Shown in pieces: positions 20,998 through 29,806 of a stretch of DNA of 64,000 nucleotides. The stretch's first letter is position 1. Each line of letters opens with the position of its first letter. The DNA comes from SHZI01 sp963698405 (GTDB lineage: Bacteria > Pseudomonadota > Gammaproteobacteria > Steroidobacterales > GCA-2729495). The stretch is taken from NCBI GenBank assembly GCA_963698405.1, contig CAVOQT010000010.1, positions 62,001-126,000 on the forward strand, given 5' to 3'. The notes under the pieces were generated by a model. That model saw nothing but the letters and a program-made list of their open reading frames with translations, did no database searches and was not told the origin of the DNA. Both the position numbers and the translations under genes were made by a program.

Positions 20998-21029
20998 GCA
21001 GACCTCGTCGCCCTGGGACTTTGTTTCTC

Positions 21030-23045
21030 TCAGGCTGCAGGCGCCGCAGCTGCGCCCGGACAGATCACCGAGCGTGCCGCGCGACTGGTTTGCCCGCCAA
21101 CATAGGGGTGTCCGGGATCTGGTAATCGGCTGGACAATGACTGTGTTTCACCATTCAGCCGCCAGTCGTAGATCACCGTGAAGGCCAGTACCCGGCTGAC
21201 GTACTCGCGGGTCTCCCGGTACGGAATGGTTTCAATGAAGATGTCTGCCGGCAGGGCGCTGCGCTCGCTCAGCCAGCGCCGCACCGCGCCGGGCCCGGCA
21301 TTGTAGGCAGCCGATGCCAGCCAGGGGCTGCCCTGGAACTCACCAGCCTGTTGCGCGAGGTAGCGGGTGCCGAGCCGGATATTGGTTTGCGGGTCCAGCA
21401 GGGTGCTGGTGCCACGCCAGCCGATGCCAAGCTGACGTGCCATGCGCTGACCGGTTGCCGGCAGCAACTGCATCAGACCATAGGCATTGGCCGGCGAACG
21501 CACATCGGCTTGCCATGCACTCTCGGCACGGATCAGGGCATAGGTCCATGCCGGGTTGAGCTTGTTCAGTACGGCTTCCCGTTCAACGATCTTGCGTTCA
21601 GCCAGCGGGAAGCGCAGCGCATACTGGCGCAGGTCATCACCGGTGCTCAGTGCAAAGATCACCCGGTCATGCCAGCCCTGTGCGCTGGCCAGCAACAGCA
21701 GTTGCAAACGGTCGGCTTCATCCAGTTGCTCGCGGGCATGATCCCAGGCCCGGGTGGCTTCGATGCGCCAGCCAACGGCATGCAGTTCCAGGGCGCGGGC
21801 AACATCAACGTTTTCACGCAAGCGCGCATCGCGAGCCGGATCTGCGATCACTTCGCTGGGGCAGATGGCGTAGGGCAGGGACAGTTGATCGGCCGCCAGA
21901 AAGCCATGAAAGTTGGCTTCAGTCGCCAATGCGGCATAAACCGTTTTTGCTTCGGCCTTGCGCTGGACCTCACTCAATGCCCGTGCATGCCAGTAACGTG
22001 GCCGTGGTGCAGCGGCGAGCGCTTCGGGCAAACCGGCCACAATCTTCAGCACCGATGCCCAGTCCTGTGCCGCCAGCGCAGCACGCAACTGCCACTCCAC
22101 CAGCGCTTCGTCACGCGCTGCGGTGGGGACGCGCTCGAACCAGTCCTCGGCATCTGCTCGATAGGCGACGGCTGCGTACAGCGCGAGGTCGTGCACGATC
22201 GTCGTGCGATCGTCCGCTGTGAAACTGAAGTGCGACTCGATCGACGGCCAATGCACGAGTGCGCTGTCGATATTTGCACGGGCGCGACGCCGCAGTGCCA
22301 GGGCCGTCACCTCCCGGTAGCTGGGACGATCGGGCCAGTGTGCTGCGACTTTGAGAGTGGCTTCCGGATTGGCAAGGGCCTGGATCAGCCGTTCGGCATT
22401 GGCCCGCTCACTCGCCGGCAGCAGTCGGGTGAGATAGGTGGCAAGGCTGGAGTTGTTTGCATTGACAGCCAGCCGCAGGCGTTGCCAGATCAGTTCACTG
22501 CCCAGCCAGCTGCGACCGCGTGCTGTGGCGATCGGGTCGTCGCAGGCATCCGGCAGGCTCTGGGCGGTGGGCCAGAGTTGCAGGAGTTCGCGACGGGCAT
22601 CGTCATCACGGCCAGTTGCGAGCAGCGCCTGTGTCCGATGGCAGCGCAATACGATATTGGTGCCGCCCTTGTCGAAGCCGAGAAATGCAGTCCAGTCACG
22701 GCGTCTGGCCAGTTCACTGAGGTACTCACGGCGAAACTGCTGGCCGAGTTGCGTGGTCGCTTCGCCAGCCAGAAAGTCGCGTGCCGTGTCTGCATCAAGT
22801 GTACGCAGAGCGCGCTGCAGGTAGCGGTGGTCGAGATACGGCGCCAGTACGTAAGCGTCGAGTTGTCCCCGCTGGAGCTTGTATTCGGCCGGGTCAGATG
22901 TCCGCGATGCGGCGGCCGACAGAAAGGCTTGCCGGTATTTCGCCGTGCGTTCCGGATCGGCGTGGACAGCAGGCGATGCAAGCGGCAGAGTGGCGATGAC
23001 TGCAATCGCGATGGTCAGTGATGAGCGAAGGGAAGTGATACGCAT
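21030..23045 (-). CDS. slt: soluble lytic murein transglycosylase
   Basis: A 671-residue periplasmic enzyme cleaving the MurNAc-GlcNAc bond of peptidoglycan with 1,6-anhydro formation. The signal peptide starts MRITSLRSSLTIAIAVIA. A long alpha-superhelical ring domain (about 30-480) is followed by the SLT catalytic domain with ALIRAESAWQADVRSPANA (catalytic Glu), GLMQLLPATGQ, NIRLGTRYL and SAAYNAGPGAVRRWL. Length and order match Slt70. An in-frame extension up to 23306 exists; I chose 23045 because it begins at the signal peptide and avoids overlapping the divergent hydrolase. The C-terminal tail (SRLPDPGHPYVGG) is slightly longer than usual. Confidence 0.92.
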   Translation of the reverse strand: MRITSLRSSLTIAIAVIATLPLASPAVHADPERTAKYRQAFLSAAASRTSDPAEYKLQRGQLDAYVLAPYLDHRYLQRALRTLDADTARDFLAGEATTQLGQQFRREYLSELARRRDWTAFLGFDKGGTNIVLRCHRTQALLATGRDDDARRELLQLWPTAQSLPDACDDPIATARGRSWLGSELIWQRLRLAVNANNSSLATYLTRLLPASERANAERLIQALANPEATLKVAAHWPDRPSYREVTALALRRRARANIDSALVHWPSIESHFSFTADDRTTIVHDLALYAAVAYRADAEDWFERVPTAARDEALVEWQLRAALAAQDWASVLKIVAGLPEALAAAPRPRYWHARALSEVQRKAEAKTVYAALATEANFHGFLAADQLSLPYAICPSEVIADPARDARLRENVDVARALELHAVGWRIEATRAWDHAREQLDEADRLQLLLLASAQGWHDRVIFALSTGDDLRQYALRFPLAERKIVEREAVLNKLNPAWTYALIRAESAWQADVRSPANAYGLMQLLPATGQRMARQLGIGWRGTSTLLDPQTNIRLGTRYLAQQAGEFQGSPWLASAAYNAGPGAVRRWLSERSALPADIFIETIPYRETREYVSRVLAFTVIYDWRLNGETQSLSSRLPDPGHPYVGGQTSRAARSVICPGAAAAPAA

Positions 23046-23102
23046 GAATACCAGTGTACGGAACTCATGTGCGGATTGTCCGAAAGATGTGGTGCTGCAG
23101 CC

Positions 23103-24008
23103 ATGAATATCCTGCGCACGCCGGAGCACCGTTTCGAAAAGCTGCCCGAATATGCATTCAGCCCGCACTACCTGGAGCTGCAGGATGCCCGCTTCGGCAG
23201 CCTGCGGATGCATTTCGTGGACGAGGGGCCGCGGGATGCGCCGGTGATTCTGCTGCTGCATGGCCAGGGGTGCTGGGCATACATATATAGGAAGCTGATT
23301 CCACAACTGGTGAGCGATGGCTTCCGGGTCGTGGCGCCGGACTACATTGGCTTTGGGCGCTCCGACAAGTTGCCGGGTACCGATGACTATTCATTCCAGG
23401 CGCATGTGGACTGGCTGCTTCAGTTCCTCACCACCATGCAGCTGGGTGCTGTCACTGCCTACCTGTTCGACTGGGGTGGTTACTTCGGTCTGCGCATCGC
23501 GGCTGAGCATCCCGAGCTTTTCGGCCGTCTGGTGTTGAGCAACACCCTGCTGCCGACCGGGCAGGGGGCGGGGCGCGACTGGTTCATCAGCTGGCGCGAA
23601 CGACAGTTCGCGTTGCCACGCTTTCCGCAGGGCGAAATGGTCAACGAAGGCGTGGTCAATAAACTGCGGCCGGAAATCATCGCCGCCTACGATGCGCCAT
23701 ATCCGGACGAGAGCTACAAGACCGGGCCGCGCCGTTTCCCGATGATTCTGCCGATCATGTCCGATGACCCGGCGGCCATCGCCAATGCGGGCGCCTGGAA
23801 AACGCTCGCGGGCTGGATGAAGCCGGTACTCACGCTGTTCAGTGCCAGCTTCGCCGGTACCAGCATGGGGCCGGAAAAACTCATCGAATATCTGCCGGGT
23901 GCGCAGGGGCAACCGCATGCACTTCTGCCTGATGCGTCTTTCTATCTGATCGAGGATCAGCCGGTGGAGCTGGCCCGGCGCATCGTTGCGTTTGCGCGCC
24001 AGCCTTAG
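23103..24008 (+). CDS. haloalkane-dehalogenase-like alpha/beta hydrolase
   Basis: A ~301-residue alpha/beta-hydrolase-fold protein closest in pattern to haloalkane dehalogenases. The oxyanion region is LLLHGQGCWAYIYRKLIP, followed by VVAPDYIGFGRSDK. The nucleophile elbow is FDWGGYFG, with Asp123 followed by the halide-stabilising Trp. The C-terminal end aligns with the dehalogenase GARGQPH...GHFLQED region, but here reads GAQGQPHALLPDASFYLIED. The catalytic His position appears to be Ser, and the usual acid segment (FSDSDP) reads FSASFAG. The triad is therefore incomplete. The start at 23103 is preferred over 23067. It may be a non-catalytic or altered-activity paralogue. Confidence 0.78.
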   Translation: MNILRTPEHRFEKLPEYAFSPHYLELQDARFGSLRMHFVDEGPRDAPVILLLHGQGCWAYIYRKLIPQLVSDGFRVVAPDYIGFGRSDKLPGTDDYSFQAHVDWLLQFLTTMQLGAVTAYLFDWGGYFGLRIAAEHPELFGRLVLSNTLLPTGQGAGRDWFISWRERQFALPRFPQGEMVNEGVVNKLRPEIIAAYDAPYPDESYKTGPRRFPMILPIMSDDPAAIANAGAWKTLAGWMKPVLTLFSASFAGTSMGPEKLIEYLPGAQGQPHALLPDASFYLIEDQPVELARRIVAFARQP

Positions 24009-24095
24009 CCTGTTTGCGCCACTTGCCGCCCTTGGTGCATCAAGTGCTATCGTGCATCGTCGTCAGCGCCAGAGCAGTCCCCGGAGTTACGCAAC

Positions 24096-26363
24096 ATGCC
24101 ACAGAGAGATGCAATCCTGCTGTTCACGCTGGGTGTCTTGCTGGCCGGCCAGTCGGCGGCAGTGACGAACCCGGAAGCCGTCGGGCCTGCGGTAGCCGTC
24201 GCCAGAGAGCGACCACGCATTGGGTTGGTGCTCGGTGGCGGTGGCGCCAAGGGTGCTGCCCATATCGGTGTGCTGCGTGTACTCGACGAGATGCACATCC
24301 CGGTCGATTGTGTGGTGGGCACCAGCATGGGCGCACTCGTGGGAGCGACCTTTGCGGCAGGTATGGAACCAGAAAAGATTGAGAAGGCGGTGCTGGCCAT
24401 CAACTGGTCGAAAACGGTTGGTACGGAGGGTCTTCGCGACCGCATGCCGATCAACCGCAAGCTGGCCGGACTGACCTACACCAATAGTCTCGATATCGGC
24501 GTCCAGAACGGCAAGTTGCAGGCACCCGGCGGACTGCTGCGCACGCAGGATATCGAGGACGTGATTCGCGGTCTCGTGTCCGAGGCCAGGCTCACAACTG
24601 ATTTCGATCAGCTGCCCATCCCTTTCCGCGCGGTGGCAACCGACATGCTGGCCGGTGAGATGGTGGTACTCAGTGAGGGGGACCTGTCGATCGCCATGCG
24701 TGCCAGCATGGCTGTGCCCGGTGCCTTCTCACCGGTGCTCATTGGCGACAAGGTATTGTCAGACGGCGGCATGATGCGCAACCTCGCGGTCGATGTCGGG
24801 CGGGAACTTTGTGCCGATGTGGTGATCGCCGTTTCGCTGTCATCGCCACCACCCGTAGCGGGAAGTCTCAATTCAGCTGTCGCACTGGCGGGCCGTTCGC
24901 TGGATGTCATGATCAACGCCAACCAGAAGGCGCAGATTGCGACCCTGACCAGTGCTGATGTCAGCATCGTCGTGCCGATGGGTGATATCGGTTCGGCTGA
25001 TTTCGGCCGTGTACCGGATGCTGTGCCACTGGGCCGCACTGCTGCCGAGGCAATGAGCGAGGAACTGCGTCGCTATGCCTTGCCCGAGTCCGAGTATCAG
25101 GCATGGCGTATAGCGATGAACCGTGCCGCAGACAAGACATTCCAATTGGCCGATGTGCGTATAGAAGGACTCGACCGGGTAAATCCGCAGTACGTGCAGG
25201 CGCAGCTGGAAAATGCGGCGCCGGGCAGGGAGGTAACGACAACACAGATAATCGAGGATACCGGCCGGATTTTCGCGCTCGGTGATTTCGAGCAGGTTGA
25301 GTATCGTGTCAGCGGTCCAGAAGGCAGCCAGACGCTGAGCATCCATCCGGTAGAGAAATCCTGGGGCCCTGACTTTGTGCGTTTTGATGCCGGATTGGCG
25401 GCAAATTTCGATGGCGACCTGCAGGCGCTACTGCGTGCCGACTACGATCAGACCTGGATCAACCCGCTCGGTGGTGTCTGGCACAGTGCAATTCAGATTG
25501 GCCAGCTATCCTTGCTGCAGACCGATCTGTATCAGCCTATCGATGTCCGTCAGCGCTTTTTCATTCAGCCGGTCATCCAGCTGCAAAGTGAAATCCAGGA
25601 CATTTACGACGATGGTGATCGGGTCGCTGTTTACAATGAACAGGAGGCCTTTGGCCTGCTTGATCTCGGTGTGAATCTGGGCACGAGAGCGCAGCTGCGT
25701 GCTGGCCTGTACAAGGGTTGGTTCCAGCTGGACCGGGACACCGGCGCGCCTGTGATTCCCGATATCGATCGGCAAAGCGACACGAGTTTGCAGGTTCGGG
25801 CGGTATACGACACGCGCGATTCCATCGGCTACCCGACCAGCGGCACTTTCCTGAACACCCGATTCCGGCACGGTGGCTCTTTTCTCGGCGGCGAGCAAAG
25901 TTATGACCTCGTCGAGGGTGTGATTACCAAGTCATTTCCCTGGCGCGGCGATTCGCTGGCATTTACCCTCGGCGGTGGGGCTGAACTCGACGGTGAGCTG
26001 CCGCCGACCCAGGTGTTCCAGCTCGGTGGCCTGCGGACCTTTGCGGGTCTGCAGGCGGGTGAGTTGCGCGGCAGCAGTTACTGGTACGCCGGCTCAACTT
26101 ATCTGTGGAAGCTGGCGGATATCCAGTCCCTGTTCGGACAGGCACTCTACGCCGGCCTGCGTTTGAAGGCTGGCCGGATGGGCGACCGCATCGACGGTGT
26201 CGATGATGGAGCCCTGTACGGGATTTCAGCTTCGCTCGGCGGACGTACACCGATCGGACCCTTCGTGCTTTCACTGGGTGTCGTCGACAATCACAGCTGG
26301 CAGCTGCAGTTCGGACTGGGTCGGCCGATTGCGGAAGGATCCATTCTTGACGAGATGCGTTGA
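24096..26363 (+). CDS. PlpD-like patatin phospholipase with POTRA and beta-barrel (type V secretion)
   Basis: A 755-residue protein. After a signal peptide (about 1-22), the patatin domain (about 40-320) has the glycine-rich oxyanion loop GLVLGGGGAKGAAHIG, nucleophile motif GTSMG (Ser77) and the catalytic Asp in SDGGMMRN (Asp223). A POTRA-like domain follows (about 345-420, VRIEGLDRVNPQYVQAQLE). The rest is an Omp85-like barrel (for example RAVYDTRDSIGYPTSGTFLN and QVFQLGGLRTFAGL). This is the order of Pseudomonas PlpD, which displays or releases a phospholipase through its own barrel. Catalytic residues are intact. The AsmA gene begins 16 bases downstream, suggesting co-transcription. Confidence 0.88.
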   Translation: MPQRDAILLFTLGVLLAGQSAAVTNPEAVGPAVAVARERPRIGLVLGGGGAKGAAHIGVLRVLDEMHIPVDCVVGTSMGALVGATFAAGMEPEKIEKAVLAINWSKTVGTEGLRDRMPINRKLAGLTYTNSLDIGVQNGKLQAPGGLLRTQDIEDVIRGLVSEARLTTDFDQLPIPFRAVATDMLAGEMVVLSEGDLSIAMRASMAVPGAFSPVLIGDKVLSDGGMMRNLAVDVGRELCADVVIAVSLSSPPPVAGSLNSAVALAGRSLDVMINANQKAQIATLTSADVSIVVPMGDIGSADFGRVPDAVPLGRTAAEAMSEELRRYALPESEYQAWRIAMNRAADKTFQLADVRIEGLDRVNPQYVQAQLENAAPGREVTTTQIIEDTGRIFALGDFEQVEYRVSGPEGSQTLSIHPVEKSWGPDFVRFDAGLAANFDGDLQALLRADYDQTWINPLGGVWHSAIQIGQLSLLQTDLYQPIDVRQRFFIQPVIQLQSEIQDIYDDGDRVAVYNEQEAFGLLDLGVNLGTRAQLRAGLYKGWFQLDRDTGAPVIPDIDRQSDTSLQVRAVYDTRDSIGYPTSGTFLNTRFRHGGSFLGGEQSYDLVEGVITKSFPWRGDSLAFTLGGGAELDGELPPTQVFQLGGLRTFAGLQAGELRGSSYWYAGSTYLWKLADIQSLFGQALYAGLRLKAGRMGDRIDGVDDGALYGISASLGGRTPIGPFVLSLGVVDNHSWQLQFGLGRPIAEGSILDEMR

Positions 26364-26378
26364 TCGCATGCCTGCTCC

Positions 26379-29300
26379 ATGAAGGTTTTTCGCATCCTGC
26401 TGGGCACAAGTTCCGCACTACTGCTCACAATCATCGTTGCTGTATGGCTGTTGCCCATCGAGTGGGGTGTGCTCAAGGCGCCCCTGTCTGCCTGGCTCAG
26501 TGCGCAGGTCGGGCGAACCGTGGTGATCGACGGTGAGTATTCGCTGCGTCTCGGGCGCACGCTGCGTTTCAGTGCTGCTGGTGTGCGGGTAGCCGCTGCC
26601 AGTGGCGACACCGATATGCTGACTGTTACGCAGCTGAGCATCGAGGCCGATAGCAGATCCCTGTTCAAACAGCCGGTGGTGATACATCGTCTGGTGATTG
26701 AGGGTGCACAGCTGCTACTGGATGGCTCCGAGTTCCAGGACCAGGATGAGGAGGGCTTTCAATGGCCCAAAGCCTTGCCGGTTGTCATCGACGACATTGT
26801 CATTTCCAGCTCCACCGTACAGATTGAAGGGCCGCGATTGTCCCGCCCGCTGATCGTGCATCTCGACAGCGTCAGACAACAGCGCAGTGCCACGGACATG
26901 CTTGAACTCACTGGTGAGGGCCAGCTGAACGAGATCGCACTCCGACTCCAGGCAGAGGCCGGTCCATTCGACCACCTTGTGGCGGGCCGTGACTTCCGGA
27001 TCTCCCTCAATATCACTGCGGAAGACCTGACACTGTCAGCGCAGGCGCAAATCGATGATGTGGGAAGTCCATTGGAATCTACTGTGCGCGTGCAGCTTCA
27101 GGCGCCGGATTCAGCGTATTTGCAGGCACGTTTGGGCCTTGAGGATCTTGGTTCTGGTCCGGTTCAGCTTGATGGGCAGGTCATGCCAGCTGAAGACGGG
27201 CGCGGCATACAGGCTGAACTGAAGGGGCAGGTAGGCAGCTTTGGCGTCAAGGCCAGCGGTCAACTTGCGAACCCTGCCGAGATGGAGAAGCTTTCTGCCA
27301 AGATCGAAGTCTCGGGCCCCGACCTCGGGCTGGCCGGGGGGCTGGTCAGTATTGCCGGTCTGCCTGCCGAGGCGTTTGATCTCAACGTGTCTTTGCATCG
27401 TGCAGGTGACGCCTTGCAGATCAATCAGGCCACCCTGGTGGTCGCCGACAGCAATTTCTCCATCAAGGGAACCATTCAGCAGCTCGACTCGATGGCTGGT
27501 AACGACCTCGACTTTTTATTTGAGGGTCCGGACGCCGCCCGATTTCGTGAATGGCTGGAATTGCCGCAGCTGCCTGCCGGGCCGTTCAGGATTGTGGGCC
27601 AGTTGAAACACGGTGACGCTGATGCAGAGCTGCTGGATGTCACAGTGAATACCGCATTGGCTGAGCTCAGGCTCGGCGGAAAGCTCGGTGCATATCCCGA
27701 CTACTACGGTACACAACTGCACTTCACGGCATCAGGCGAAAATCTGAAACGTGTCAGTACGCTGGCCGGGATCGATGTATTGCCGGCCGCAAGTTTTGCC
27801 ACAGCCGGTGATCTTGAATGGTTGGAAAAAGGCCTGGTCCTGCGCAACAGCGAGTTGAGTGCCGCGAAAGGCAAGCTGGTGCTGGACGGCCGCATCGGCA
27901 AAGACCCGCTGGGCCCCGATACAGATCTGCGCTTTGTGCTGAGTGGCAGTGATTTTCGTCTGGCGGTCGGGCGTATCGGTGTGGAAGGCGTATTGGCGGA
28001 GCCCTATGAAATTCGTGGTCGCCTGCGTCGTGTGAAGGGTGGGTCAAGGCTCGATGATGTCAAAGGCACGCTGGCGGGCGCGCGACTGAAACTGGCGGGG
28101 CAGATTGGCGACCAGCCGATGCGCGGCACTGACCTGGAGTTTTCCGTCGAAGGTCCGCGGCTGGAAGCATTTGCCGGTTTTTTCCCCGACCATCGATTGC
28201 CCTCGGGCCAGTTCAGTGTGGCGGGTGGCATGGTGCTGCGTGATGATCAGATCGCTGTGCGCAAGGGCAGTGCGGCAGTGGCAGGTGCCGAGGCAAAGAT
28301 GGATGTCACGATTTCCTTGCCGCTGGATGCTGCCCGCGGACGTTTCGATATCAGCGCCAAAGGCTCGGACTTGTCGCGGGTTTTCCCGAAGTTCGGCGAT
28401 ATGGCGGCGGCGAAAAGTCAATTTGACCTGAGTGTGCGGGGTGAGGCCAGAGGCGGACAGTGGTCTTTTGAGGATGCGCACCTCACTACAAGTACGGGCA
28501 GTATTTCCGGCAAGGGAACGCTGGACTGGGCACCTGATTTTTCGGCCACTGATTTGCGGATTGAGGCCAATGCGGAAAACCTTGCAGAGCTCGGTCGTCT
28601 CGTGGATATCGGGCTTCCGGCAGAGTCCTTTGCACTCAAGGCGCGGGTCTCTGGTACTCCGGCCGAGTTGCTGATTCGCGATGCCAGCGGGAATTTCGGC
28701 GATTCAGATTTTGCCGGGAGCCTGGGGGTGACTGTGCGGGGGCGTACAAGACTGGATCTGGATCTCCGCGCGAAACGTCTGGACCTGCGATATTTTCTGC
28801 GGCCCGATGAACCTGTGGGCAAAGGTGATTCTGCTGCGGTGAAGAAGTCCGCACGCATGATCCCGGATACCCCGCTGCCACTCGACTGGCTCGACAAATT
28901 CGATGCTTCTGTTGTGGTTAGTGCGGACAGGATGCTGCTCTGGTCGTATGCACCAGGTGCCCTGAAGCTGAAAGCCGCACTCCAGCAGGGCGAGCTGAAG
29001 ATCGAGTCGCTGGAAATGAAGTCTTCACCGGATGGCCACCTGAAAATCAGCGGCAGTCTGGCTCAACGGGCCGGCCAGAGCAGCCTGAATATTGCTGCCA
29101 GCGGGACCGGGGTTGCGATGAGCTGGTACGACGATAGCGCGGCCACACGAGCCGTACGGCCGCGTGCTGATATTGAGCTGCAGCTGAGCGGGCAGGGCAA
29201 AACAGTGCGCGATATCGCAGCTTCACTGAATGGACGTCTGAGCCTGCTTGCAGGTCCGGGGACGTTGCCGGGCTTCTCGACCGGTCGCTATTTCACGAGT

Positions 29301-29804
29301 TTGTGGAAACAGCTTGCAGCGACGGTCATTCCGGGAGCTGAGTCGGTACCCAGCATCAAGGCAAGTTGCATGGCGGTTTTCCTGACCGCTACCAATGGTG
29401 TGGCAGCAACGGTTCCCGCCATCGTGTTGCAGACGGACAACGTCAACATGTTGAGCCAGGGTTCCATTGATCTGCGCGATGAAAAAATTGCCATGCGTTT
29501 GCGGGTGCTACCGCGCCGACAGCTCGACATCAGTATCGGCAATATCGTCAATCCGAATGTGAGGGTTACGGGAACGCTGGCCGAGCCGGCATTTGTTCCG
29601 GATGCCAAAGGCACGCTGGTGAGTGGCGGTGCTGCAATCGCCACTGGCGGGCTCTCCATCCTGGCCGTCAACGTATGGGAGCGCGTGTCGCGCGCCGAAG
29701 ACCCTTGCGCTGCCGTTGCCGCGGAGGCGAAGCAGCTTGAGTCTGGCATCAAGGAGAAATCGCTGTTGCCCGCGTCGCTGCTGCCAAAGTGGTTACTGCC
29801 CTGA
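26379..29804 (+). CDS. AsmA-family protein
   Basis: A 1141-residue protein with one N-terminal transmembrane helix (about 5-27) and a very long periplasmic part rich in beta-strands. The first 100 residues match AsmA (LLPIEWGVLKAPLSAWLS, VVIDGEYSLRLG) and the C-terminal AsmA_2 region has IELQLSGQGKTVRDIAASL, GSIDLRDEKIAM and LRVLPRRQL. AsmA-like proteins resemble bridge-like lipid transporters and are implicated in phospholipid movement to the outer membrane. The start at 26379 is 16 bases after the patatin gene, so it may work with an outer-membrane phospholipase. The stop lies two bases from the convergent porin stop. Confidence 0.9.
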   Translation: MKVFRILLGTSSALLLTIIVAVWLLPIEWGVLKAPLSAWLSAQVGRTVVIDGEYSLRLGRTLRFSAAGVRVAAASGDTDMLTVTQLSIEADSRSLFKQPVVIHRLVIEGAQLLLDGSEFQDQDEEGFQWPKALPVVIDDIVISSSTVQIEGPRLSRPLIVHLDSVRQQRSATDMLELTGEGQLNEIALRLQAEAGPFDHLVAGRDFRISLNITAEDLTLSAQAQIDDVGSPLESTVRVQLQAPDSAYLQARLGLEDLGSGPVQLDGQVMPAEDGRGIQAELKGQVGSFGVKASGQLANPAEMEKLSAKIEVSGPDLGLAGGLVSIAGLPAEAFDLNVSLHRAGDALQINQATLVVADSNFSIKGTIQQLDSMAGNDLDFLFEGPDAARFREWLELPQLPAGPFRIVGQLKHGDADAELLDVTVNTALAELRLGGKLGAYPDYYGTQLHFTASGENLKRVSTLAGIDVLPAASFATAGDLEWLEKGLVLRNSELSAAKGKLVLDGRIGKDPLGPDTDLRFVLSGSDFRLAVGRIGVEGVLAEPYEIRGRLRRVKGGSRLDDVKGTLAGARLKLAGQIGDQPMRGTDLEFSVEGPRLEAFAGFFPDHRLPSGQFSVAGGMVLRDDQIAVRKGSAAVAGAEAKMDVTISLPLDAARGRFDISAKGSDLSRVFPKFGDMAAAKSQFDLSVRGEARGGQWSFEDAHLTTSTGSISGKGTLDWAPDFSATDLRIEANAENLAELGRLVDIGLPAESFALKARVSGTPAELLIRDASGNFGDSDFAGSLGVTVRGRTRLDLDLRAKRLDLRYFLRPDEPVGKGDSAAVKKSARMIPDTPLPLDWLDKFDASVVVSADRMLLWSYAPGALKLKAALQQGELKIESLEMKSSPDGHLKISGSLAQRAGQSSLNIAASGTGVAMSWYDDSAATRAVRPRADIELQLSGQGKTVRDIAASLNGRLSLLAGPGTLPGFSTGRYFTSLWKQLAATVIPGAESVPSIKASCMAVFLTATNGVAATVPAIVLQTDNVNMLSQGSIDLRDEKIAMRLRVLPRRQLDISIGNIVNPNVRVTGTLAEPAFVPDAKGTLVSGGAAIATGGLSILAVNVWERVSRAEDPCAAVAAEAKQLESGIKEKSLLPASLLPKWLLP

Positions 29805-29806
29805 AG

